Numbered from the stretch's first letter, positions 1 to 8,289 are shown. The stretch is DNA of 64,000 nt from Motiliproteus sp036964625 (GCA_036964625.1 JBALTG010000003.1:21232-85231); one strand, 5' to 3'. The notes: generated from the sequence alone by a model not told the origin. Translations and numbers: made by a program.

Positions 1-1
1 G

Positions 2-256
2 GCGATCACGCGTAACCGGATGCCTCATCTGCAGCGCCTCGACGCGAATGTTTTTGTGGCTCAGGGCTATTCAGGGCACGGTGTGGCGCTGGCGACACTG
101 GGCGGCAAGCTGATGGCAGAGGCGATCGCGGGTAGCGCCGAAAAATTTGATCTGTTCTCGGCGCTACCGACCTCCGCATTCCCCGGAGGCACGCTGCTGC
201 GCTGGCCCGGGTTAGTGGCTGGCATGCTTTACTACGCACTCAAAGATAGGCTCTGA
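2..256 (+). CDS. FAD-dependent oxidoreductase (DAO family), C-terminal end only
   Basis: The reading frame is already open at the left edge and ends at 256, so only about 84 C-terminal residues are visible. The segment NVFVAQGYSGHGVALATLGG is typical of the FAD-contacting C-terminal part of D-amino-acid-oxidase-fold enzymes such as gamma-glutamylputrescine oxidase (PuuB) and related amine oxidases. These flavoenzymes oxidise secondary amines or amino acids in the cytoplasm. The N-terminal Rossmann motif lies outside the window, so the substrate cannot be told. The next gene, a flavin-type ferredoxin reductase, is on the same strand after about 200 bases and need not be co-transcribed. Confidence 0.75.
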   Translation, partial: AITRNRMPHLQRLDANVFVAQGYSGHGVALATLGGKLMAEAIAGSAEKFDLFSALPTSAFPGGTLLRWPGLVAGMLYYALKDRL

Positions 257-466
257 GCAACGAGCAGGTTCGCTGCGTCCTTGATACAACCAGGCTGTAG
301 GGCGAGCTACCTTGGCGACAGGTTTATAGTAAATGCATGCTGGGCTCTGATCACTCATCGCATCCGATTCCGCCGCACCCGTTCAGCACTATAGTTACAG
401 AGGCTGAAAGTTACAGCGGCAAACGATACCGTGACAGACGTAGCCGCTGATCAGCAGGAGGTCAGG

Positions 467-1210
467 ATGGCAGAGTGGCAGAGTGGGGTGGTGCGGGAGA
501 ATATCGGCTGGAGTGCGCATCTGCATTCATTGAGGATCGAAACAGCGCCACTCGCCTTCAGTGCCGGGCAGTACACCCGTTTAGGGCTGGAGGTCGAGGG
601 TACGCTGATCGGCCGGCCCTACTCGTTCGTCAATCCGCCGACCGAGCCGTTGTTGGAGTTCTACTTCAATGCGGTGCCCGGCGGTCCTCTGTCTAATCGC
701 TTGCTGGGGTTGAACCCAGGTGATGAGATACAGCTTGCGACGACCCCCAGTGGTTTCCTGGTGTTGGACGAAATCCCCGACGGTCGTGATCTGTGGCTGC
801 TGGCGACAGGCACGGCGATCGGGCCCTTTCTGTCGATTCTGGCCACGGCACAGCCCTGGCAACGCTTCGAGCGTATCGTGCTGGTCTATGGGGTTCGCCA
901 TCAGGCCGATCTAAGCTACCGTAATCTGCTGGATCAGTTTGGCCGCGAACATCACGAACAGTTTGTCTGGTTGCCCTTTGTCAGTCGTGAACCGGTGGAG
1001 GGGGCTGTCACAGGGCGAATTCCTGCGGCGATTGCTGAGGGTCGGTTAGAGCAGCGGGTTGGGCTGTCGTTGAGTGCTGAGCACTCTCAGGTGATGATCT
1101 GCGGTAATCCGGAGATGGTCAAAGATTCGCTTGCGGTGCTCAAAGCGCGCGGATTAGCGAAGAACCTGAGGCGCAGTCCAGGGCAGATTACCGTCGAGCG
1201 TTATTGGTAA
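467..1210 (+). CDS. fpr: Ferredoxin/flavodoxin--NADP(+) reductase
   Basis: A 247-residue FAD enzyme of the bacterial Fpr class, which moves electrons between NADPH and ferredoxin or flavodoxin. Visible features are the FAD-binding RPYSFVNPP motif near residue 60, the NADP-domain start LLATGTAIGPFLS, VYGVRH, the MICGNPEMV segment and the aromatic C-terminal ending VERYW that stacks on the flavin in this family. A GTG start at 431 would add 12 residues, but the ATG at 467 has an ideal AGGAGG at 456-461 and is preferred. Length matches the family (about 250-260 residues). It stands alone between an oxidoreductase end and a zone of gene fragments. Confidence 0.9.
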   Translation: MAEWQSGVVRENIGWSAHLHSLRIETAPLAFSAGQYTRLGLEVEGTLIGRPYSFVNPPTEPLLEFYFNAVPGGPLSNRLLGLNPGDEIQLATTPSGFLVLDEIPDGRDLWLLATGTAIGPFLSILATAQPWQRFERIVLVYGVRHQADLSYRNLLDQFGREHHEQFVWLPFVSREPVEGAVTGRIPAAIAEGRLEQRVGLSLSAEHSQVMICGNPEMVKDSLAVLKARGLAKNLRRSPGQITVERYW

Positions 1211-1296
1211 CCACCTGGGAATAAAACCGGGCGATAAACACCCGGCTTTTAAGCTGTCGGCCTGGTTAACCAGGCTGCTAATACAGCCGTCGAGGT

Positions 1297-1512
1297 TTAG
1301 ATATCTTCGGCCACCATCTCGATCGAGCCACAGGGGCACTCGGCGACACAGATGCCGCAGCTCATGCAGCGGCGCGACTCGTATTGAGCGGTCTGCTCGT
1401 CCAGATTAGCCACCACCTCGGCAAGCCGGGCTAGTGAAGTGGTACTCTTTTTTTTCAGAATCCTGTAGGCCAGGATCGATTGTTGCGGATCGCCGCGCTC
1501 TGTCACGCGCAC
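1297..1512 (-). pseudogene. 4Fe-4S ferredoxin-like C-terminal fragment
   Basis: A 71-codon minus-strand frame ends with RRCMSCGICVAECPCGSIEM, a complete CxxCxxCxxxCP motif for one [4Fe-4S] cluster. The preceding residues look like the helical tail before the cluster in larger oxidoreductases rather than a compact ferredoxin. The start is a weak GTG with no good ribosome-binding site and the frame begins about 85 bases from an IS256-type fragment. I infer the remains of a longer Fe-S protein cut by rearrangement. A genuine small single-cluster protein is possible but less likely. Confidence 0.45.
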
Positions 1513-1596
1513 GCAGCAATCATCTGCCCGTTGTGCAGTATCGCGAACGATTTATGCGGGCGATTACTGGCGAGATCTGGCCAGTTCTAGTAGGGG

Positions 1597-2072
1597 TTGT
1601 GGGTGTATCCACTCAGCGAGCTGCTGAGAACCGGTGCGGGTGAACTGATTGCTAAGGCGTTGGAGGCAGAGTTGCAGGCGCTGCTCGACCAGCATGCAGA
1701 TGTACGCTTGGAGGATGGTCGCCGCGCGGTGGTGCGCAATGGATACCTGCCGAAACGGCAGGTACAGACCGCGATCGGAGCGGTTGAGGTCAGGGTACCT
1801 AAGGTGCGTGATCGCGGAGATTCAGGGATCTGTTTCAGCAGCAGGATGCTGCCTCCCTATTTTAAACCCGCCTGCGCCACCGCCACTGAGACATTGCTTC
1901 CCTGGTTGTACCTGACGGGTGTCTACAACGGTGATTTTCGCGAATCGCTGATAGCGTTGCTGGGTATTAACGCCCGGATACTGCCCGCCTATACCAAGTC
2001 GTTGCTCAAGGGTCAGTGGCAGGAGGAGCATGACCGGTGGTGTCGCAGCAGCTTAAAAAACAAACGCTATCG
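1597..2072 (+). pseudogene. IS256-family transposase, N-terminal half (truncated)
   Basis: The translation shows the start of an IS256-type (mutator) DDE transposase: a helical segment, then RNGYLPKRQVQTAIGAVEVR, VPKVRDR, LPPYFKPACATATETLLPWL and the YLTGVYNGDFRESLIALLG segment. Similarity stops around KNKRY near 2072, where a full protein would continue into the DDE core, and the frame runs into unrelated codons ending at 2094. The start is a TTG without a clear ribosome-binding site. No terminal inverted repeats were recognised. This is an inactive element fragment; its right edge abuts the binding-protein fragment at 2082. Confidence 0.75.
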
Positions 2073-2081
2073 AAAGGGCGA

Positions 2082-2372
2082 ATGCTGCGGTTAAGCGTCT
2101 GCTTGGTTAGCATCGCATGGCTGTTTGCAGACCCCGTATTCAGCCAGCCGTTAACATTCGTCACTCAGGACTTTCCTAAAATCCACGTGGCCCCGTCTCA
2201 GGTAGCGGCATTCAGCCAGGCCCATCTGCGATTACTGCGCTCGGGTGAGGCCGATGTGTTGCTGCACCCTATGGAGTGCAGCTTCAGCGCGAGGATGAGG
2301 CAGAGCTGCCCGAGTGGTCGAATCCCTGAGGTGTTTTTTGCCAGCAAGACAAATTACACTGACTCCTGTTAG
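2082..2372 (+). pseudogene. Periplasmic solute-binding protein (SBP_bac_3-like) fragment
   Basis: From the ATG at 2082, preceded by AAAGGG, the frame encodes a clear signal peptide (MLRLSVCLVSIAWLFADPVFS) and then QPLTFVTQDFP, the usual first strand of amino-acid-type periplasmic binding proteins. After about 20 mature residues the similarity fades, and the frame ends at 2372 with 96 codons where the family needs about 240-280 residues. I read it as a decayed or internally deleted gene between a broken transposase and an rraA remnant. A short secreted protein cannot be fully excluded. Confidence 0.45.
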
Positions 2373-2382
2373 GAGATATATC

Positions 2383-2530
2383 GTGAAAGATGTGCATCCC
2401 GATCTGTGTGACCGAGTCCCCAAACTGGTACAGGTGGCCAGCCCCATGTTCGTCAATGACGACGGTCTGAGATACCTTTAGTGGTGAGATTGTTACCATC
2501 AAGGTGTTCGAAGATAGTATTAAAGGAACC
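2383..2530 (+). pseudogene. rraA: RraA (regulator of RNase E activity) N-terminal remnant, frameshifted
   Basis: A GTG at 2383 with AGGAGA at 2371-2376 opens a 32-codon frame containing VHPDLCDRVPKLVQVASPMF, closely like the N-terminus of RraA proteins (remembered pattern: TPDLCD...PELVQVVEPMF). The frame stops with TAG at 2479, but the adjacent frame continues as SGEIVTIKVFEDS, matching the next RraA segment (GGEIVTIKCFEDN). A small deletion and frameshift therefore separate two parts of one gene. Nothing of the remaining roughly 110 residues is recognisable before the thioesterase gene. RraA is a trimeric protein that binds RNase E and lowers its activity; this copy cannot be functional. 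Confidence 0.7.
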
Positions 2531-2607
2531 TCTCGCGTTGTTTTAAGCTGGAAAAATTTGATATAGCTGTTCATTTAATGAATGCGCACCAACATAAGGA
2601 ATAGATC

Positions 2608-3006
2608 ATGACAGACTTCAATGACGCCCCCACAGGTAGTCTACTGTTGCGAACCATGGCGATGCCTGCGGATACCAACCCCAATGGTGATATCTTCGGG
2701 GGCTGGCTGATGTCACAGATGGATATAGCCGGTGGGATCCTGGCCAAGGAGATTGCCCAGGGCCGTATCGCGACGATCGCAGTAGAAGGGATGAAGTTTA
2801 TTCAGCCCGTTAAAGTGGGCGATGTCGTTTGTTGTTACGGTGAGTTAATAAAAGTGGGGTCTACCTCCATGACGCTGCAATTAGAGGTTTGGGTCAACCC
2901 CGTGTTACGGGAAAAAAGACCCGAGCGCTTTAAGGTTACCGAGGCGGCATTTATTTACGTAGCGATTGACGACGAGGGTAACAAACGAAAAATTGTGATG
3001 CCCTAA
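2608..3006 (+). CDS. Acyl-CoA thioesterase, YciA-type hotdog protein
   Basis: A complete 132-residue protein that fits the YciA/BACH group of acyl-CoA thioesterases, cytoplasmic hotdog-fold enzymes releasing CoA from acyl-CoA. The family signature is visible: PADTNPNGDIFGGWLMSQMD near residues 20-39, then MKFIQPVKVGDVV, and the conserved basic C-terminal half. Asp39 in QMD corresponds to the catalytic acid position of the family. The ATG at 2608 follows AAGGAATAG-type sequence. It is the first intact gene after the degraded region. Which acyl chain is preferred cannot be told from sequence. Confidence 0.88.
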   Translation: MTDFNDAPTGSLLLRTMAMPADTNPNGDIFGGWLMSQMDIAGGILAKEIAQGRIATIAVEGMKFIQPVKVGDVVCCYGELIKVGSTSMTLQLEVWVNPVLREKRPERFKVTEAAFIYVAIDDEGNKRKIVMP

Positions 3007-3413
3007 TTTGCGGACAGGATGACACTCAATCCTGGGCTCCTGTGGTCGAGTCATAAGGTTTCATACAGAGGTTCGCTAGAGTCCCCATGTTACCGTTACA
3101 AGCACAGCCATGACAACCAAACCGAGATGGTCCTGCTGCGGTTTGCGGATCAGATCCAGACTTTATTTCAGCTGTACGTCTCAGGATGGCTTAGGGGCGT
3201 TCTGGGGAAGGGCCTGAAAGACGCGGGGTTAGTTCGGGCTCAAAAGCCTGTTAGAGGGAAAGAAGTAACAGGCGGCGACGGCGGTCTTTTGTTGCTAACG
3301 TAGCGGTACTGTTTTGTCGGAACAATCTATCGGTACTATCCTATCGGTACAATAATGGGCACCTATTACCACCCCGGCTCGAGCGCTATTTAAACGTAAT
3401 GATCAGCTAAGGC
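3007..3413. other. Intergenic stretch with no recognised gene
   Basis: About 400 bases lie between the thioesterase and the convergent ComFB-like gene. A 94-codon plus-strand frame (3019-3303) has no recognisable similarity. Near 3328-3352 the 9-mer TATCGGTAC occurs twice. I see no terminator hairpin or RNA gene here. Confidence 0.4.
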
Positions 3414-3689
3414 TTAGCTTAGTTCTTCGCGATGGCTGCGATCGACATAGGCGATCGCATCTGTAACCGCTTTATCAACCTTGGTTTTCATCTCCTGATA
3501 TTCGCTGGGAGAGAGGTAGAACGCCATATCTATTTCGTGGCGAAAATAGCGTGGAGGTAGGTGGTTAAGCGCGACGCAGGCGATATCGGCAATATATTCA
3601 ATATCCAAGGCGGAGTCTTTGAGCTGTACGGCCAGCGCATCCGCAACCATTTTTTCGTAATAGTTATCAATATTTTCCTGAATTGACAT
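3414..3689 (-). CDS. Late competence development ComFB family protein
   Basis: A 91-residue protein with the ComFB-family layout: an N-terminal helix (NIDNYYEKMVADAL), the DIACVALNHLPPRYFRHEID segment with the conserved NxLPPRY core, and a C-terminal helix ending in VDRSHRE. The ATG at 3689 is preceded by AGAGG; a longer frame to 3809 has no good start signal. ComFB proteins are named after a Bacillus competence gene; some bacterial relatives have been reported to bind cyclic dinucleotides, so a signalling role is possible but not shown here. It is transcribed away from a strongly structured spacer (3870-4014). Confidence 0.8.
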   Translation of the reverse strand: MSIQENIDNYYEKMVADALAVQLKDSALDIEYIADIACVALNHLPPRYFRHEIDMAFYLSPSEYQEMKTKVDKAVTDAIAYVDRSHREELS

Positions 3690-3869
3690 GCTAACCTCTT
3701 GTCTTTTAAGGTGTTCGTGTTGTGCTTTAAGTGACACGATAACACAGTCTGAGAGATTGTGAAGTGGATTGCAGACAGCGGACGTTTGCAGCCTATCGCT
3801 GGCACGCATTACGATCCTATCGAGTGTCCGGTTTGGGCCAGTAACAGGTTCGCGTACTATTAACCTGGT

Positions 3870-4014
3870 GGACCAATAGGTTCCAGACCTATTGGTCCAT
3901 CGTCCCTAAAATCGGGCGCAGTTGCGTGGAACTGCTTGATTTTCAGGGACTCGCATTGGTCTTCGAGCAATGTTGACGCATCCATGCGTCTCCTATTAAC
4001 CCGCCGGGTTAATA
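3870..4014. repeat. Cluster of four consecutive hairpins/palindromes
   Basis: Four inverted repeats follow one another in 145 bases. (1) GGACCAATAGG/CCTATTGGTCC, 3870-3898, 11-bp perfect arms and 7-base loop. (2) A nested hairpin 3902-3950: GTCCCTAAAATC pairs with GATTTT-C-AGGGAC around an inner AGTT/AACT. (3) GACGCAT/ATGCGTC, 3975-3990. (4) TATTAACCCG-C-CGGGTTAATA, 3994-4014, a 21-base palindrome. No T-tract follows, so a simple terminator is unlikely. It lies between divergent genes (ComFB-like and the unknown gene at 4112) and could be a structured RNA, a REP-like element or regulatory DNA. Confidence 0.75.
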
Positions 4015-4111
4015 AGGCGACATCGATTGCCCCTTTCTTGTCTAATGAAAAAAACGGTATCATTCGCTGCGGAGCATTTGGACTCCATGACTCTTACCGG
4101 ATATATAACGT

Positions 4112-4498
4112 ATGGACCTCTTTATCTACCTTGATGGTTCTAACATTGACCCTGTCGACTTCGATAAGTTGAGCCACCCCATCTGCGAATCCATCTCTGA
4201 ATGGGTCAAGCAGAATCCGTCCAATGTGATCCTTGTGAACCAGCGCAGCGATGAACCTGACGGCGATACCTCGCATCCGCGTGAGTTTCCGGCGCTGGGT
4301 ATTCACATGGTGGTAAAGCGGAAAACGGAACTAAAAGTGCCATTGAATTTTTTCTATACCTTAGCCAAGCAGCATAAGCAGGAGTTTGTATTGGGTGTTC
4401 TGGACAAGGAAACGGGCGCGACCGAGGAGGTTTATTACTTTGGCTTCGAAGAAGGCAAGCCTGATGCCTTTGAAGTGTCCAACTATGTTGGCCTTTGA
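4112..4498 (+). CDS. Conserved-looking hypothetical protein, 128 residues
   Basis: An acidic soluble protein without signal peptide or membrane segment. It begins MDLFIYLDGSNIDPVDFDKL, and ends with a beta-rich EEVYYFGFEEGKPDAFEVSN stretch. The codon pattern looks coding and no overlapping frame competes. I do not recognise a family. The ATG at 4112 lacks a strong ribosome-binding site. The gene sits about 100 bases downstream of the hairpin cluster at 3870-4014, which might affect its expression. Confidence 0.55.
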   Translation: MDLFIYLDGSNIDPVDFDKLSHPICESISEWVKQNPSNVILVNQRSDEPDGDTSHPREFPALGIHMVVKRKTELKVPLNFFYTLAKQHKQEFVLGVLDKETGATEEVYYFGFEEGKPDAFEVSNYVGL

Positions 4499-4665
4499 AC
4501 CGTCAATCGAGCCGATTAACGACACGATTATGATAGTCGTAGAACAGCGCGCCATTTCCACCACGCCAACGACACTCAAAGGCTAATGGATTAAGGTGAA
4601 CACGGTCAGAAATTGATAAGCCAAACGCAAAACCTGTGTCGACAAGCTTGATCACGCCCCTGATA

Positions 4666-5574
4666 TTAACCGTTTTTCACGACCCCCTTGGCACAATCCC
4701 AGTGCAGGGTGGAAACCATCTTCGCGGCTTCGTTTGGCAGGGGAATGCTCTTTAGCCGTTTTATGTTCTCCTCGGTGAAAAACAACTGTGCTTCAATCAG
4801 CAGTTTTTCCGCCGCCACTAAGTTGTGTTCAACCTGGTCAGGCCAATCAACCGATACGCCGACAACCCCCTTCGATCCTGCTTTTTTTGCCTTTTCATCG
4901 AGTATCGCCAATGGCTTAAGAACGCTTTCAACCAATAACTGCCGGATATCCGCAACAAAGATGCCCAACCCATCCAGTTGCTCAATATCCTGTAGTTGTT
5001 GGTCGCTGGCGTTGTTTTCTATCAGAAGTTCAAAAACAGAACTTTCCTCCTTCCCCGCCTGCAGCTCTTTCAGAGCGATAACCAGCTCCGATGGATAGGC
5101 TTTTTGAAAGTGACTCAGCGATTGAAACAACCAGTTGGCCCCTTGAGGCATCTGCTTGAGCTCCTTTACCCGCTCCTTAATGCGCCGGCTTTCGCTGACA
5201 AAAATATCCAGATCCATGTTCAGGGTGACAGATTGTACAGTCGATGAACGGGTTGACGCGGAAGAGCTACGGCCTGATCGACTTCGAGACATCTTTGGAG
5301 GGATTAGCGCAGCCGGATCCATATGACGGTCGGCGCAACTTTCGCAAATACTACATTCCGCCCCATTCGAGAGGCGAACCAAATACCCCTTTTTGTGATT
5401 TAGATAACAGTTAGTAATACTGCAGCTGGCGATCTTTCTAGGAAAGGAATAAGAGGCCAGTACATACCTTAGCCGTGATCGACTGGGTGGCACGGACGCC
5501 TCGAAGTGGGGGCGATTGATGATATCTTCCAGCGTGTTGATGCTGATTCTGTCTTCTGTGTAAAAGTTGGCCAT
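4666..5574 (-). CDS. Hypothetical protein with Cys-rich N-region and SR-rich linker
   Basis: A 302-residue soluble protein I do not recognise. Three parts are visible: an N-terminal segment (residues 1-85) with cysteines spaced CSITNC...CSICESCADRH that could bind a metal ion; a serine/arginine-rich low-complexity linker (about 93-113, SRSRSGRSSSASTRSS); and a mostly helical C-terminal part (115-302) beginning near NMDLDIFV. It lies alone between an unknown plus-strand gene and an Lrp-type regulator. The SR linker and lack of any family match would suit an accessory or phage-derived gene, but that is inference. Confidence 0.6.
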   Translation of the reverse strand: MANFYTEDRISINTLEDIINRPHFEASVPPSRSRLRYVLASYSFPRKIASCSITNCYLNHKKGYLVRLSNGAECSICESCADRHMDPAALIPPKMSRSRSGRSSSASTRSSTVQSVTLNMDLDIFVSESRRIKERVKELKQMPQGANWLFQSLSHFQKAYPSELVIALKELQAGKEESSVFELLIENNASDQQLQDIEQLDGLGIFVADIRQLLVESVLKPLAILDEKAKKAGSKGVVGVSVDWPDQVEHNLVAAEKLLIEAQLFFTEENIKRLKSIPLPNEAAKMVSTLHWDCAKGVVKNG

Positions 5575-5646
5575 CGTTTTGGAGTCTCAGGCTACGGTTG
5601 TCGGCTATCATATTTCGCGATACGAAGCGCTTCATAAAAACACAGG

Positions 5647-5677
5647 TAGGTTACCCTATTCTAGGCGCGGTAACCTA
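5647..5677. promoter_or_regulatory. Inverted repeat TAGGTTACC-N13-GGTAACCTA
   Basis: A perfect 9-bp inverted repeat with a 13-base spacer lies 73 bases upstream of the start of the minus-strand gene ending at 4666 and downstream of the Lrp-type gene. Its placement suits an operator for the former or part of a termination structure for the latter; the sequence alone does not decide. Confidence 0.4.
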
Positions 5678-5810
5678 AGGGTACTCTGATCAACGCATTG
5701 CTACCCAGTGACTGGCGGCTGCAGCCGTTAAACCCGCCGCTCGTGATGATCATTGTAAGGAAAAAAGGCAATACCCCTTCTCTTCTTTGCATACGCGGTA
5801 TATAGGGTCA

Positions 5811-6275
5811 TTACGTTTCGAGTTCGATCGCAGTCTGAAATTTCTCCCGCCTTAGCGAAATCAATGAGCGGAATTTGCTTAGATTGGGATCGCTGGCCAG
5901 TTCACGACGGGAAAATGCCTCGTAGGCTTGTATATCTGGCACCAGCACCACCAGCACAAAATCTACCTCACCGGTAACCTGATAGCACTGACTTACCTCC
6001 GGCGCGCCCTTCATTTTACGGACAAAAGTGTCGTAGATATCCAGCTGGTCACGCACCATCTCCACCTCGACGATGATGTTGAGCCGGAACCCAACCACGT
6101 CAGGATTGACCAGCGAAACGTCGGCAGAGATCACGCCTGATTGGCGAAGCTTGCGCACCCGTCGCAGGCAGGCAGGCGGCGACAATCCAACCTGTTCAGC
6201 CAGGTGCTGGTTGCTGATCCGATTGTTCTGTTGCAGGACGCTGAGAATGCGCCGGTCGATTCGATCAAGATCCAT
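5811..6275 (-). CDS. Lrp/AsnC-family transcriptional regulator
   Basis: A 154-residue regulator with the standard layout: an N-terminal helix-turn-helix (LDRIDRRILSVLQQNNRISN, then LAEQVGLSPPACLRRVRKLR) and a C-terminal RAM ligand-binding domain (about 70-145) with VSQCYQVTGEVDFVLVVLVP. Such proteins form dimers to octamers and respond to amino acids or related small molecules. It is divergently transcribed from a nucleoside-recognition membrane protein at 6438, the usual arrangement for a local regulator and its target. A 7-7-7 inverted repeat at 6307-6327 lies between them. The effector is unknown. Confidence 0.92.
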   Translation of the reverse strand: MDLDRIDRRILSVLQQNNRISNQHLAEQVGLSPPACLRRVRKLRQSGVISADVSLVNPDVVGFRLNIIVEVEMVRDQLDIYDTFVRKMKGAPEVSQCYQVTGEVDFVLVVLVPDIQAYEAFSRRELASDPNLSKFRSLISLRREKFQTAIELET

Positions 6276-6306
6276 AGGGCTAATATTTCGTTTTGTGGCT
6301 TGTAAT

Positions 6307-6327
6307 GATTCAAATATTTCTTGAATC
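6307..6327. promoter_or_regulatory. Likely Lrp-type operator GATTCAA-N7-TTGAATC
   Basis: A perfect 7-bp inverted repeat with a 7-base A/T-rich spacer lies in the AT-rich region shared by the Lrp-type gene and the divergent membrane-protein gene. Lrp/AsnC proteins favour dyads of about this size with AT-rich centres. Binding by this regulator is inferred from position. Confidence 0.5.
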
Positions 6328-6437
6328 TATATAATTAGCAAGTATAGCCATATAATACGATGAAATAAGAAATTATTGAAAATCAAATCTCTCTATCCTT
6401 GGCGGCTCGTTAGTTCATTTTTTCACCGAGACTGATC

Positions 6438-7466
6438 ATGTTCAAGACGCTGTCGACACCCTCCTTCGTATCCAACACCTTGACCGAATTGATTAAGGAG
6501 ATCTATTCCGTCTGCTACACCCTGTTCAAGCTGATGATTCCGGTAATCATTGTGGTCAAAATCCTGGAAGAGATCGGCGCTATCCCGGTACTCAGTCGCT
6601 TCCTGGAGCCGCTGATGAGCCTGGTGGGGTTGCCTGAGTCCATGGGATTGGTGTGGACGACAACTCTGCTCACCAACATCTACGGAGGTATGCTGATATT
6701 TTTTCAATTGGCCCCCCAGGAAGATCTCAGCGTTGCCCAGGTGACAGTACTCTGCGGTCTGCTGCTGATGGCTCACGGCTTGCCAGTGGAGGTACGCATC
6801 GTTCAACAAGCCGGTGTGCGCATAATTACCGCACTGATGATTCGCCTGCTCGGTGCGCTGTTGTTCGGTATGTTGTTACATCACCTCTATAGCTGGGGAG
6901 ATTGGTTGCAACAGCCAGCGCAGTTTCTCTGGACACCGCCTGTGGTGGATAACAGCTTGCAAGCCTGGGCCTTGAGCCAGCTAGAGAGCCTGGTGATGAT
7001 CGTGCTGGTCATCAGTGCTCTACTCAGCCTGCTGCGGTTCTTGCGCTGGATACATGTGGAGCGGTTGATGATCTGGCTATTGCAGCCCGTATTGAGACTG
7101 CTGGGGATTGGCCCTCAGGCCACCAGCCTGACCATTATCGGCATTACCCTGGGACTCTCCTTTGGCGGCGGACTGCTGATCCATGAAGCCCAGACCGGTC
7201 ATATCAGCAAGCGCGATGTGTTTTCCGCTCTTTGTTTATTGGGGCTCTGCCACAGCCTGATCGAAGATACTCTACTGGTGCTGTTGCTGGGGGCTGATTT
7301 CACGGGTGTGTTCTGGATGCGATTGTTATTCAGCCTGGTGTGCGTAGCCTTGATGACACGCTTGATGGATCGAACTAGTGACCGTTTCCAGCACCGCTAT
7401 CTGGTGCGTAGTGTCAGTCGTTCAGATGGTGAAAGCAGTGCGAGCATAGAAAACACCAAAGTCTGA
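6438..7466 (+). CDS. Nucleoside-recognition (Gate) domain membrane protein, probable transporter
   Basis: A 342-residue polytopic inner-membrane protein with two similar halves. The first half has LFKLMIPVIIVVKILEEIGA and LPESMGLVWTTTLLTNIYGG; the second has IHVERLMIWLLQPVLRLLGI, ITLGLSFGGGLLIHEA and LGLCHSLIEDTLLVLLLGAD. These repeated Gate-type segments are typical of the nucleoside-recognition family related to the YjiG/YjiH proteins; substrates are mostly undefined. The gene is divergent from an Lrp-type regulator and is followed by a good intrinsic terminator at 7482-7505, so it is probably monocistronic. Transport is inferred from the family. Confidence 0.82.
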   Translation: MFKTLSTPSFVSNTLTELIKEIYSVCYTLFKLMIPVIIVVKILEEIGAIPVLSRFLEPLMSLVGLPESMGLVWTTTLLTNIYGGMLIFFQLAPQEDLSVAQVTVLCGLLLMAHGLPVEVRIVQQAGVRIITALMIRLLGALLFGMLLHHLYSWGDWLQQPAQFLWTPPVVDNSLQAWALSQLESLVMIVLVISALLSLLRFLRWIHVERLMIWLLQPVLRLLGIGPQATSLTIIGITLGLSFGGGLLIHEAQTGHISKRDVFSALCLLGLCHSLIEDTLLVLLLGADFTGVFWMRLLFSLVCVALMTRLMDRTSDRFQHRYLVRSVSRSDGESSASIENTKV

Positions 7467-7481
7467 AGGGAGGCTACAACC

Positions 7482-7505
7482 GCTGAAATTTAATTTCAGC
7501 TTTTT
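7482..7505 (+). terminator. Rho-independent terminator after the membrane-protein gene
   Basis: GCTGAAAT and ATTTCAGC form an 8-bp stem with a 3-base loop, directly followed by five T residues, 15 bases after the stop codon of the preceding gene. Confidence 0.8.
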
Positions 7506-7569
7506 GCATCCAAATAAGGCTGGTCAGCGTTTCCATAGTTACCACAACCAAAAACTATGGAACAACACG

Positions 7570-8289
7570 ATGACGCCGATTAAAAATATACTCCCGCTGA
7601 TCCTTGTTAGCACCCTTGCCGCTTGCGCTTCCAATGCTCCCAATCCAAGCACACAATCGCCAGCAGCAACGCAGGACACTAGCCAGGGGCTGGTCTGGCG
7701 AACAGATTCGGGCAAGACTCTCTACACCTTCGCCAAAGATTCACAGGTGAAATCCAACTGCTACGGCCCATGCGCCGAAAAATGGCCCCCTTTTATCGCG
7801 GCAAAAAACACGTTACCGTCGGGTGATTTTGGTCTCATTACGCGCCAAGACAGCAGCCAGCAATGGACCCTCAAAGGGCTGCCGCTCTACACCTGGATCA
7901 AAGATCAGCAAGCCGGAGATACCACCGGTCACGGTGTCAAAAACATCTGGTTCGTTGCTCGCGCCGACGATGTGCCGGTCAAAGTCTACCTGAATCAAGG
8001 GGCCAGTATTCTCACTGACAACAGTCAGAACAGCCTCTATACCTTCGACAAGGATGCCTCGGGTGAGTCGAACTGCTACCAAAAATGTGCCACTCTATGG
8101 CCACCATTGATGGCCACGGAGCATGCAACCGCCAGTGGGCCTTTCTCGATCGTTAAGCGTAAGGATGGCGGCTGGCAGTGGGCCCTGGATGGAAGCCCGT
8201 TATACCGCTGGGTAAAAGACACCCAGCCCGGACAGACTAGCGGGGATGGCGTCAAAGGAGTATGGCACCTGGCGACCGTGGTCAAGTAA
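7570..8289 (+). CDS. Lipoprotein with two secreted-repeat (Lipoprotein_15) units
   Basis: A 239-residue lipoprotein. The ATG at 7570 gives a short signal peptide ending in the lipobox LAAC, so it should be lipid-anchored outside the inner membrane; the longer frame from 7504 has no signal-like start. The mature protein holds two copies of a roughly 90-residue unit (about 43-130 and 142-235), each with LYTF..D, SNCY..C..WPP, then QW.L.G.PLY.W and GHGV/GDGVKG.W. This matches the 'secreted repeat of unknown function' family, with one paired cysteine motif per unit. An ECF sigma factor and anti-sigma factor follow, suggesting the three form one regulated module. Confidence 0.85.
   Translation: MTPIKNILPLILVSTLAACASNAPNPSTQSPAATQDTSQGLVWRTDSGKTLYTFAKDSQVKSNCYGPCAEKWPPFIAAKNTLPSGDFGLITRQDSSQQWTLKGLPLYTWIKDQQAGDTTGHGVKNIWFVARADDVPVKVYLNQGASILTDNSQNSLYTFDKDASGESNCYQKCATLWPPLMATEHATASGPFSIVKRKDGGWQWALDGSPLYRWVKDTQPGQTSGDGVKGVWHLATVVK

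Noticed and set aside
3019..3303. 94-codon frame after the thioesterase gene
   Set aside because: No similarity recognised, and nothing in its translation looks like a protein domain.
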